A DNA stretch of 6,187 nucleotides from JBGPBY01 sp041481485 (GCA_041481485.1 JBGPBY010000444.1:1-6187); one strand, 5' to 3'; shown: positions 1 to 5,897, counted from the first letter of the stretch. Translations and numbers: made by a program. Notes: generated by a model not told the origin, from the sequence alone.

Positions 1-1618
1 GTCTATCCGCAATCAAGTCGATCCGGAAACCACGAGCCTCGACCTCGCTTTGGAATTCCGACACCACTCCGGCGGTAAGGACGCCTGCGTCCACCGATTC
101 CAGTCGCCAGGGCTTTCGGCCCGTCTCCATTCGCGAGAAATCGAGCAGAGATTCTACAAGCCGATGGAGCCGCTCGGTGCTGCGTTCAAGCGCTGCATAA
201 AACGTCTTTCGCCGCTCCCTGCCCGCTCCTGATGGATCGGCGGGAAACTCGTCGTCTTCCTGAAGGAGTTCGGTGATATGCCGCAGTGATGTCAGCGGCG
301 TGCGGAACTCGTGCGAAACTGTTGCAACGAAATCCGTCTGGAGACGCGCAACCGCCAGTTCCCGCTCCGTCACACGCCACAGCACGTAACCGCCCCCGGC
401 CAGCAGAAGGACGATGGCTATGAGTCCCAAAACGAGAAGACGTCGACGGCCGTCGAAACTCGCCGCTGCGCGCGAGGCCTCAGTCGGACTGAGGACCACT
501 GTCCACGGCAATCCCGTATCCGAAGGATTACGCCGGACTCCGCCTCGGCCCGCATCGCCGGAATCGGGAGCACCCCCCATGAACAACTCGCCGGATTCTG
601 TCAGCAGACTGAAGCGCCCTGCTTTCACAGATGCGCTCTGCGACGCGTGTTCCAGCCATCCCTGGACGACGGAGGGCCCCACCGCGATAGCCTGGAATTG
701 CCGTGGCTCGTTCTGCGGAGTCTCGGAGCTCGGGAGGATCGTCACCGGAATCCCATCCATGACAACTCCCCGCGGGCCCGACTCGGAAAGAGCGCTGCCG
801 GAATTGCGCCAGATCCATTCTGCCGTTGCGCTGAGGGCCTTTCGCTCGGCGGAGATCCCAAGGGGACGTTCCGCCAGCTGCTCAATGTCATCCGCGTTCA
901 GCTCCCAATTGACGCGATCCAACGTCCAGCGATTTGCGAGAAAGTCGCTCACGAGAACTTCCACGTTCGCTCGGAGTACCTCCAGCCTGTGCGAATCTTT
1001 CAGCAATCTGCAAATTTCTCGGCGCGCAATAAGGTCCACCGGCGCTCCATTGAATGCAATATCGTGGACTTTCGCGAGCGCTTTGTAAGTATTGAGCGCG
1101 TCGTCGATCCGCCGCTGCCCCCTTTGCACTCGTGCCATACGTACAAGGGCACCGACGCGTACACTTCGACTCGCGGCGCGCGCCAATTCGGTGTAGTCAC
1201 GCAGCGCTTCTTCAGGATGACCACGAACCTCCGCCTTCTCAGATTCGATGAAAGGCATAGTCGCGGCCTCTTGTAAACTGGGTGGATTTGGATTCCAGAG
1301 TATTCGGCCTGGGGGCTCTCCGCTCACACGCGTTACGGTTGCGGTGATCCGGAGAACGCCTTCAGGTGTCTCGCCCGTCGCGATGCGGTTATCCAATTCG
1401 GCAAGGGATTGCGCTAATGACGCGCTAATACCCGCCGCCGCCGCTTCCCGGCCTTCGATTTCCCTTTGCGCTTGCAGGCTGCGGTCCACCTCTAGCAATC
1501 GAAGCCCGAGCCAAATCAGCGTGGCCGCCGGCGGAAGCAGCACTACGAGAAGCACCACTGTCAACCGACCTCGGAAGTCACGCCTCAACGAATGTTTCCT
1601 GGCCATAAGCGTTTTCAT
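1..1618 (-). CDS. Membrane sensor histidine kinase, C-terminus cut by window edge
   Basis: This is the sensor of a two-component system; it would autophosphorylate a histidine and pass the phosphate to a response regulator, which is not in view. Reading down from ATG at 1618 the frame is open for 539 codons to the left edge. Residues 19-39 form a hydrophobic segment (LTVVLLVVLLPPAATLIWLG) and 394-413 a second one, so residues of about 45-390 should be extracytoplasmic. Residues of about 122-190 look helical and TPR-like (two stretches resembling EEALRDYTELAR and DDALNTYKALAK). The HisKA domain starts near 424, with the H-box FVATVSHEFRTPL and phosphoacceptor His436. The window ends where the HATPase domain would begin, so its N, G1 and G2 boxes are unseen. 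No HAMP domain fits between the second membrane segment and the H-box. The start is supported by AGGTG seven bases upstream (1626-1630); a second ATG at 1606 is possible. The ligand is unknown. Confidence 0.93.
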   Translation of the reverse strand, partial: MKTLMARKHSLRRDFRGRLTVVLLVVLLPPAATLIWLGLRLLEVDRSLQAQREIEGREAAAAGISASLAQSLAELDNRIATGETPEGVLRITATVTRVSGEPPGRILWNPNPPSLQEAATMPFIESEKAEVRGHPEEALRDYTELARAASRSVRVGALVRMARVQRGQRRIDDALNTYKALAKVHDIAFNGAPVDLIARREICRLLKDSHRLEVLRANVEVLVSDFLANRWTLDRVNWELNADDIEQLAERPLGISAERKALSATAEWIWRNSGSALSESGPRGVVMDGIPVTILPSSETPQNEPRQFQAIAVGPSVVQGWLEHASQSASVKAGRFSLLTESGELFMGGAPDSGDAGRGGVRRNPSDTGLPWTVVLSPTEASRAAASFDGRRRLLVLGLIAIVLLLAGGGYVLWRVTERELAVARLQTDFVATVSHEFRTPLTSLRHITELLQEDDEFPADPSGAGRERRKTFYAALERSTERLHRLVESLLDFSRMETGRKPWRLESVDAGVLTAGVVSEFQSEVEARGFRIDLIADR

Positions 1619-1750
1619 TTCACCACACCTGAATCAGCGGACGGACAAATCTCTGTCATGAATCCGTCAAGACGCCGCGTTCGCACGCCAACGATCTCAA
1701 TTGCGTTAAGGTTGCCCGATCAATGACCAGGCTGCGAGTAGCAATGACCA
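1619..1750. promoter_or_regulatory. Kinase upstream region with dyad and direct repeat
   Basis: No gene is visible here. The stretch should hold the promoter of the minus-strand kinase. An inverted repeat GACGGA/TCCGTC (1640-1645 and 1663-1668) lies just before the ribosome site and encloses a smaller GACA/TGTC dyad. On the minus strand TTGACG (1664-1669) could be a -35 box, but I see no convincing -10 box. Further up, CAATGACCA occurs twice (1721-1729 and 1742-1750), exactly 21 bp apart, or two helical turns. This is the kind of spacing used by response-regulator dimers. All of this is suggestive only. Confidence 0.25.
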
Positions 1751-2032
1751 TTACCGCAGAGTTGGCTGTCGGCAGCGCACAACTCGCCGCGATTGAGTGC
1801 TACCCAAGAAAGTAGCGATCATTGCCTGGCGTGTTCGATGAAATTACGCATTCGTAACGAGTTACGCGAGCACACTATCTGAACTCGAGTCCATTTGAGT
1901 CCAATAAGCGGTCAGAAAGACGCTGGCCACACCTGTCGGAAGGAATCGAGTTTTGCGAAGGTTATTGAAAAAAAGGGAAGGGAAATGGGCGCGACCAGGA
2001 TCGAACTGATGACCTCTACCGTGTCAAGGTAG
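1740..2032. repeat. Left copy of a ~290-bp diverged direct repeat ending in tRNA-Val 3' part
   Basis: This stretch resembles 5898 to the right edge in the same orientation and almost without net length change. The offset is 4158 at the left blocks and 4160 at the tRNA part. The best blocks are 1783-1804 against 5941-5962 (20 of 22 bases the same), 1881-1895 against 6039-6053 (13 of 15) and 1982-2027 against 6142-6187 (46 of 46). Between blocks the copies have diverged substantially, and the left boundary is vague. The copy also holds a hairpin GCTAC-N8-GTAGC (1799-1816), a perfect dyad CGTAAC-GA-GTTACG (1853-1866) and a tandem GAGTCCA pair 10 bp apart (1887-1903). No protein gene is visible in it. 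Confidence 0.75.
1986..2032 (-). pseudogene. tRNA-Val(GAC) 3' fragment, putative attachment site
   Basis: Read on the minus strand, this gives an anticodon stem CTACC/GGTAG around the seven-base loop TTGACAC (anticodon GAC, valine). It continues with a five-base variable region, a T arm ATCAG-TTCGATC-CTGGT, the acceptor strand CGCGCCC and discriminator A. CCA is not encoded. Upstream of the anticodon stem there is no D arm and no GGGCGCG acceptor 5' strand, so this cannot fold into a tRNA. A lone 3' end starting at the anticodon arm is what integration by a tyrosine recombinase leaves at the far end of an island. The matching copy is at the right edge of the window. A seven-A run (1968-1974), read as T on the minus strand, lies just downstream. 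Confidence 0.85.
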
Positions 2033-2053
2033 TCCAGGTACATTGTCTTGTTG

Positions 2054-2132
2054 GTTCTTCTGTGTTCTTGGTTGCTGTTCGATGACGGTGTATTACCGTG
2101 TTCGGCAGAAAATTGTTCGCAGATTGTTCGCA
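2054..2132. repeat. Cluster of GTTC short repeats beside the tRNA fragment
   Basis: GTTC occurs at 2054, 2064, 2077, 2100, 2115 and 2126. The last two belong to a tandem pair ATTGTTCGCA (2112-2121 and 2123-2132) with an 11-bp period, so several copies lie on about the same face of the helix. The cluster begins some 20 bp inside the tRNA fragment, on the island side. That is the position of arm-type integrase binding sites in lambda-like attachment sites. The role is inferred from position; only the repeats themselves are seen. Confidence 0.5.
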
Positions 2133-2142
2133 CTCGAAAGTG
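2131..2142 (-). terminator. Small UUCG-loop hairpin after hicA
   Basis: On the minus strand, 19 bases past the hicA stop codon, CACT-TTCG-AGTG forms a four-pair stem with the very stable UUCG tetraloop. No T run follows, so it is at best a weak terminator or an mRNA 3'-end stabiliser. Confidence 0.2.
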
Positions 2143-2161
2143 TTTGCAAATCTTCCTCAGT

Positions 2162-2401
2162 TCAAAATATTTTCTGAATCAGATCGTCCTTTGAGATCTT
2201 GTGGTGTGCAGCGATGTCGTGCAGAATGCCGGACAAGGTGCCTACCTTGAGTACGTCATGTTCGGGTACCGTGATGTGATGCTGCCCATTTTGCATTGTC
2301 GTAAGACGAATATGACTTCCGGTTTGGCGAGTGACGGAGTATCCGAGGAGTACTAGTTTCTTTGCGAGATCAGATCCAGAAAGATCACGCGGCAGTTTCA
2401 C
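2162..2401 (-). CDS. hicA: HicA-family mRNA interferase toxin
   Basis: HicA toxins are small ribosome-independent RNases with a double-stranded-RNA-binding fold that cleave mRNA until bound by HicB. The 79 residues match the family from end to end: MKLPRDLSG start, a helix with LAKKLVLLGYSVTRQ, the GSH motif carrying catalytic His30 followed by IRLTT, a TVPEHDVLKVGTL segment and a final helix. The length is normal for the family and nothing looks broken. The start is GTG at 2401. It overlaps the hicB stop codon by four bases (GTGA), so translation is probably coupled to the antitoxin, and there is no strong separate ribosome site. The order antitoxin-then-toxin is the reverse of the classical hicAB operon. 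It lies at the left end of the putative island, where it could stabilise the element by post-segregational killing; that role is inferred. Confidence 0.9.
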   Translation of the reverse strand: MKLPRDLSGSDLAKKLVLLGYSVTRQTGSHIRLTTMQNGQHHITVPEHDVLKVGTLSGILHDIAAHHKISKDDLIQKIF

Positions 2402-2604
2402 AGGGCAAGGATTTCTTCTTTAACAAAGTGCAGGCGTAATATCGAAGGACCTTGCCCCTGGTCAAAGTGACAGGCAACCGCATCCCTGACGTTTTTGTGA
2501 AGTTCCGTGAGGTCTTCGGCCTGAGTGAAAATCGATTCGCCCAGTGCTCTGGCGGCATAACCCCCGTCGGGAGCTTCTTCAACAAGAAAGATGATTTCAG
2601 TCAT
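2398..2604 (-). CDS. hicB: Short HicB-family antitoxin
   Basis: This gene encodes 68 residues starting MTEIIFLVEEAPDGGYAARA. It has the ALGESIFTQAEDLTELHKNVRDAVACHF core typical of the HicB partial RNase-H-like fold, which binds and blocks HicA. Many database proteins of this kind carry the misleading name 2-oxoisovalerate dehydrogenase. The chain ends at FVKEEILAL, so there is no room for the C-terminal helix-turn-helix or ribbon-helix-helix domain of longer HicB proteins. Autoregulation by direct DNA binding is therefore doubtful. I chose ATG at 2604 rather than the longer frame to 2679 because GGAG sits five bases before it (2610-2613) and family similarity begins there. The gene is directly followed by hicA with a four-base overlap. 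A candidate promoter with a perfect dyad lies about 40 bases upstream. Confidence 0.87.
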   Translation of the reverse strand: MTEIIFLVEEAPDGGYAARALGESIFTQAEDLTELHKNVRDAVACHFDQGQGPSILRLHFVKEEILAL

Positions 2605-2644
2605 AGATTCTCCAGGGAAAGGCCTTGAGGCCGACACCACTACG

Positions 2645-2677
2645 ATCATAAAGCAAAAGCAGGTTTTGCTCGGTTGC
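2645..2677 (-). promoter_or_regulatory. Candidate hicBA promoter with operator-like dyad
   Basis: On the minus strand TATGAT (2645-2650) makes a fair -10 box, 40 bases before the hicB start codon. Directly upstream is a perfect inverted repeat AGCAAAA-N5-TTTTGCT (2652-2670) filling the usual -35 to -10 spacer. TTGCAA (2672-2677) is further away than a normal -35 box, with 21 bases in between. Downstream, in the leader, GGCC-N4-GGCC (2621-2632) can form a small hairpin. The dyad is certain as sequence; the promoter call and any regulator are inference. Confidence 0.35.
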
Positions 2678-2802
2678 AATTTTGATTTGATGCACCTGCG
2701 AATTCAGTTCATCTCTGCGGCTCCAGCGCGGCGGCAATCCCAACTCGGTTTTCCTATGGGGATCGTCATAGACACGGTGTCCCGCCGGAGCGATCACGAC
2801 TG

Positions 2803-3195
2803 TTGCCGGCAACGGACACCCGGATTCCGGGGAGATGGCGGTCCGGTATCTTCAGCCCAACCCTCACCAACTGGTTTTACACCACGCTGCGATTGGCTCA
2901 GGCCAATCTCGCTCATGGTCCGGAACAGTTCTTGCTCGCTGTCGCCAAGGAGTCGCGGCCGGATACTTCTGTTCTGCTGAAATCCATCGTCTCCGATCCG
3001 CGATTTGGCCTCACAGACTGTACGTCGCTGTATCGAATCGTGTCGATTGTCAACGAGACCCTTCCATCACCCCTCATATCACGACAGGAGATTTCCAATA
3101 ATTTGCCGTGCTCCAGCGGTTCACCTCAGAGGGAGGCGTTTGCGTCATGGCGGAATCTGTTGCGCCAGAATTTCGGGTTGCCGCAACTTCCGTAG
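2803..3195 (+). pseudogene. Unrecognised plus-strand coding remnant
   Basis: A plus-strand frame is open from 2686 to the TAG at 3193-3195. Its codons end mostly in G or C from about 2830 onward, and the product looks like a protein (for example GPEQFLLAVAKESRPD, then LLKSIVSDPRFG, then ASWRNLLRQNFGLPQLP at the C-terminus). There is no ATG anywhere in the later part and no ribosome site before the TTG at 2803, so if it was a gene it has lost its start. I do not recognise the family and see no motif that names one. It lies upstream of hicB on the opposite strand and ends some 20 bases before the second repeat cluster. It could equally be a chance open frame; the boundaries given are those of the TTG frame. 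Confidence 0.3.
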
Positions 3196-3212
3196 CTACG
3201 TCCGCTGACGAC

Positions 3213-3271
3213 TAACACTGTCGAAAAATACTGCACGGTATTCGGCGCTTATTGTTCCCAAGTTGTTCCCA
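3213..3271. repeat. Second, diverged copy of the attachment-side repeat cluster
   Basis: The order of motifs matches 2074-2132: CTG with TCGA, then ACGGTATTCGGC (10 of 12 like 2095-2106), then a tandem pair ATTGTTCCCA/GTTGTTCCCA with 11-bp period (3251-3271; 17 of 21 like 2112-2132). Both copies point the same way. No tRNA sequence lies next to this copy. A perfect 10-bp palindrome CGTAGCTACG (3191-3200) lies just before it. I read it as a leftover flank of an earlier element. Confidence 0.5.
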
Positions 3272-3282
3272 GGTTTTTGTGA

Positions 3283-3432
3283 CAACCTTTCAAATTGCTC
3301 TTTATTCAATCTTCTCCGGCTGCTCTGACGATCTTCCCCAAGGTAGAAGAGTACCTGACGCATGTGCTCCAACTGGAGAAAGACATCGGCACCGCCGAGT
3401 TGGTCTTGGCCAATGTCTACAGTAAGCAATAG
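3283..3432 (+). pseudogene. Plus-strand coding remnant, C-terminal piece
   Basis: From about 3340 the frame reads KVEEYLTHVLQLEKDIG and then TAELVLANVYSKQ before TAG (3430-3432), with strong preference for G or C at the third codon position. The opposite-strand frame over the same bases has much weaker codon bias. The peptide looks like the amphipathic helical end of a real protein, but the frame opens only after a TGA at 3280, with no plausible start codon. I cannot name a family. It may belong with the tiny frame that begins two bases later. Confidence 0.25.
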
Positions 3433-3434
3433 AA

Positions 3435-3539
3435 ATGGAGGCCTTCGAGAATTTCGACTTCTATCACAAAGAGAATCCAAGGCGTCGGGCCGCGAACAGA
3501 GTTCAGCACACCCGTAATAAGATGGCCGCGCAGAAATAA
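3435..3539 (+). CDS. Very small basic ORF, hypothetical
   Basis: A 34-residue frame starts at ATG 3435, two bases after the preceding remnant, and ends with TAA, 18 bases from the convergent end of the large minus-strand gene. The peptide starts MEAFENFDFYHKENPRRR and continues AANRVQHTRNKMAAQK; it is strongly basic in its second half, with codon use biased to G or C at the third position. There is no clear ribosome binding site. It may be a frameshifted continuation of the upstream remnant rather than a gene. Confidence 0.2.
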   Translation: MEAFENFDFYHKENPRRRAANRVQHTRNKMAAQK

Positions 3540-3557
3540 TTGCAGCAGATTCCTGAG

Positions 3558-5513
3558 TTATTTCGTAATCAGCGAAGCGTTTACCGTTTGACGCGTCCCA
3601 GGAGTGACGGCTACGGGTTTTCCGAAGTCCTCATGCGCTGTGAAAAACTCCGGGGTTTCATACAATCGAGCAGTGTTGTCCTCCCAAGCAAAGAGCTTGT
3701 AATCCCCTGGAACAACATTGGACATGGCAAAATGTCCGGCGAAATCGCTGACTGTCTGGACAAATAACTCGAAATTTCTGCGATGCTGGGGTGCGGGCAC
3801 CAGGACCACTGTCGGACCATAAACCCGTTTCCCGCCGTTATCGGTAATGACGCCATCGATACCGCCGCCGTTGGTCTGCAGACTAATCTCGATGGGTTCC
3901 GGGATTGAAGTTCCGATATGGATTCCGTCATCGTAAATACTGACATTCCCCTGCCGAATGTCCGCGACGTAAGTATTGGGAATTGGAGGAAATCGGCTTC
4001 TGCTCCGTGGCGAAGGGCCGGAAGGTACAACATGAATCCGGTAGCGGCCTTCCGGCATAAATGGAATGGAAAACGATCCGTCCGATCCGATCGAGTAGCG
4101 GCCGCCAAAATTCCCCGTTCGAGGAGTCTCCACCGGATCCAAAGCTATTTGCAGATCCGTTCTGGATGGAGCGCTTCCATCAAGCGTAACGCGACCTTTA
4201 AGGTCGACCCCTCGATGAACATTAACCGCGATACCGTTCAAATCCTCATTGCCGACAATGAGTGATGTTCTGCCATAACTGAATCCCTGGACGTGCGGAT
4301 CCGGAACGCCAAAGCCGGGATAGTCCTGAATGACGGCATACAGATCGTATGTGCCTGGCGGAATCGCACCTGCCAGTTCAAATCGTCCTCCATCGGCAAA
4401 CAGGGCAAAATTGTAGTTGAGGAGATTCAGAAGTGGCTGTGCAGGGTCGCGTGGAACAAGCTCAAGGGTTGCCCGTGCGGCATCGGCCGCCTGGGGCAAC
4501 TGCACCTGTATTCCCTGCAACAAATCTGTCAGTGAATAAGACCCAGCAATCGAGAGTTCTGGGATATGAGGAAGACTGTTGATGACATTGCCGGAAATTT
4601 TCCGGATCGGCCCGGTGCGCAAACGAATGTCCAGGCCCGTGACGTTATCGCCAGTATGGAGCACAATCGGCATTGCAGCAGTCGGGTCAATTGTCGATGG
4701 ATAGAAGGTTCGAACGTTCATTACTGAGCCTGCCGGCGGGCGTATGGTCGGGCAATCCAGGCAGGTGATGACCGAACCGCCCGCTCGGGCAGGGTTTGCC
4801 TCAACGTAATACTCTCCGGGAGGAAGGCCATCAATTCGATATTCGCCATACGCGTTGGTACTGTAGCCGCCATCAAAGGAGCCAGGGTCATATGCCCGTA
4901 TCGACCGCACTCCAATTGCTTCGACCGTAGTCCAGAGATCGATTCCCATCAAACCAGCCGCGGTTCCCTGGGGATTGGTCACGCGGCCGCTGACCGACGC
5001 TGCCGCGCCAAGCGACAATGAGACCGACTGTGCCTGTTGCGGCACGACCGCGATGGTGACGGACACATTGGTTGCGGCAATGCCGTTGCTGATCGGACCA
5101 AAGTATCCACTCCGCTGCGCGCGAACAGTGTACGTTCCAGACGCAAGATTGCCGATTGAGAAATGACCAGCACCGTCGGTCACCGCCACAGGCCGAAGCC
5201 CTCGGGCGGGACCGTTCGTTGTATAGAAATTCGGAGAGCCGTTCAGCGCAATCTGGCGGAGATCCTCCGGCATTGCAACACCGTATGCGGCGTTCTGATT
5301 GAGCACATCCTGGGCCTCGATCGCTGTGATTCCGGGATTCGTCCCACCGGCCAGGAAAATCTCGACTCCGGAAATCGCTTCCGAGCGGTCGGTTCGGGTT
5401 ACTGTGCCTTCGATACTTCCGGTAACCGTCTGTGACCGGAATGGCGGCGCAACAGCGATGACGATGAACACTGCAAGAAAGCCCAACACGACGGTGCGCA
5501 CGATATTCTTCAT
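3558..5513 (-). CDS. Secreted multi-domain carboxypeptidase-regulatory-like protein
   Basis: This 651-residue protein has a signal peptide (positively charged start, hydrophobic residues about 7-23, cleavage likely near 28) and then only beta-sandwich repeats of the CarboxypepD_reg/Cna-B type. I see five, each opening with a G-x-V turn and closing with a G-x-Y strand: about 32-140 (GSIEGTV to GTYTVRAQRSGY), 172-240 (ASVSGRV to PPGEYYVEA), 305-400 (KISGNV to PPGTYDLYAVIQDYPG), 437-497 (DLKGRV to PEGRYRIHV) and 550-610 (GGIDGVI to VPGDYKLFAWED). Repeat 1 carries a long insertion and a CxxC lies at 251-254. There is no transmembrane barrel, sortase motif or C-terminal anchor, so it is probably periplasmic or extracellular, acting in binding or as a scaffold; the ligand is unknown. 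A stop lies five codons upstream of ATG 5513, so the start is firm, yet no Shine-Dalgarno sequence precedes it. Such proteins are abundant in Acidobacteriota, where they are often fused to TonB-dependent barrels. Confidence 0.88.
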   Translation of the reverse strand: MKNIVRTVVLGFLAVFIVIAVAPPFRSQTVTGSIEGTVTRTDRSEAISGVEIFLAGGTNPGITAIEAQDVLNQNAAYGVAMPEDLRQIALNGSPNFYTTNGPARGLRPVAVTDGAGHFSIGNLASGTYTVRAQRSGYFGPISNGIAATNVSVTIAVVPQQAQSVSLSLGAAASVSGRVTNPQGTAAGLMGIDLWTTVEAIGVRSIRAYDPGSFDGGYSTNAYGEYRIDGLPPGEYYVEANPARAGGSVITCLDCPTIRPPAGSVMNVRTFYPSTIDPTAAMPIVLHTGDNVTGLDIRLRTGPIRKISGNVINSLPHIPELSIAGSYSLTDLLQGIQVQLPQAADAARATLELVPRDPAQPLLNLLNYNFALFADGGRFELAGAIPPGTYDLYAVIQDYPGFGVPDPHVQGFSYGRTSLIVGNEDLNGIAVNVHRGVDLKGRVTLDGSAPSRTDLQIALDPVETPRTGNFGGRYSIGSDGSFSIPFMPEGRYRIHVVPSGPSPRSRSRFPPIPNTYVADIRQGNVSIYDDGIHIGTSIPEPIEISLQTNGGGIDGVITDNGGKRVYGPTVVLVPAPQHRRNFELFVQTVSDFAGHFAMSNVVPGDYKLFAWEDNTARLYETPEFFTAHEDFGKPVAVTPGTRQTVNASLITK

Positions 5514-5527
5514 GGATGGATTGTCGA

Positions 5528-5562
5528 ATCATGATCCGCTAACATGCACATGTCAACGTGCA
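5528..5562 (-). promoter_or_regulatory. Sigma-70-like promoter of the secreted protein, near-leaderless
   Basis: On the minus strand a perfect -35 box TTGACA (5551-5556) and a fair -10 box CATGAT (5528-5533) are 17 bases apart. Transcription would start near 5521, leaving only about eight bases before ATG 5513. This agrees with the lack of a ribosome site. An inverted repeat TGCAC-N8-GTGCA (5545-5562) spans the -35 box and would suit a repressor. Confidence 0.5.
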
Positions 5563-5649
5563 CTCTTCGAGCTATAAAGCCGAGGACGTGAAACTGATAA
5601 GGGCGATCGCGTTTGCCCTCCGGTTTCGGTTCCACTGTGTTCAATTGAT

Positions 5650-5798
5650 ATGGTGAAATCCCGGTGCTGAAACAGAAACTGAAGCTCAAACCTGGAGTCG
5701 TTCTGATCAACGCGCGGCCGGAATTTCTCCCCGAATCTAAGCCTCTCCATCCGGTACTTGCCGCGCCATTGGAGCCCGCAGATACCCTTCCCACATAA
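5650..5798 (+). pseudogene. Frameshifted N-terminal fragment, DUF3052-like
   Basis: ATG at 5650 opens MVKS and then runs into a stop after TCCCGGTGC. Shifting by one base inside the CCC run at 5660-5662 joins it to a frame reading PVLKQKLKLKPG, then VVLINARPEFLPES, ending at TAA 5796-5798. The combined start, MVKSP followed by a KLxLKPG turn and a strand ending in NA, resembles the opening of small DUF3052-type proteins as I remember them. After about 50 residues the similarity ends, so the gene is both frameshifted and truncated. Codon use favours G or C at the third position. It is divergent from the secreted protein gene. The alternative is chance; the family call is tentative. Confidence 0.35.
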
Positions 5799-5897
5799 GA
5801 TCAATACTGCGAAATTTTGGAATCTTTGATAAGTATCGGCCCCGATGAGTCGCGATAGACTGGCTAGTGTTTACCAACCGCCAAGATCAAATGGCCG

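Noticed and set aside
311..1276. Long plus-strand open frame (321 codons) and other frames over 1-1618
   Set aside because: It lies opposite the histidine kinase in a mirrored codon phase; the minus strand has the H-box, membrane segments and ribosome site, so these are shadows.
1986..2060. Complete tRNA-Val at the left copy
   Set aside because: No D arm and no GGGCGCG 5' acceptor strand can be found upstream of the anticodon stem on the minus strand.
1912..2133. Minus-strand frame of 73 codons running through the tRNA fragment
   Set aside because: Part of it translates tRNA stem sequence and part translates the GTTC repeats. It is possibly the relic tail of an integrase gene, but there is no domain to support a call.
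2597..2812. Minus-strand frame of 71 codons overlapping the hicB start by eight bases
   Set aside because: It starts at TTG with no ribosome site, covers the likely hicBA promoter and dyad, and matches no family I recognise. The coupling-like overlap was the only point in its favour.
3196..3480. Minus-strand frame of 94 codons
   Set aside because: Its codon third positions show weak bias compared with the plus-strand remnant over the same bases, and its C-terminal part is the repeat cluster.
5510..5794. Minus-strand frame ending in a four-base overlap with the secreted-protein start
   Set aside because: It crosses the strong promoter, has no recognisable product, and the plus strand over the same bases reads more like a protein.
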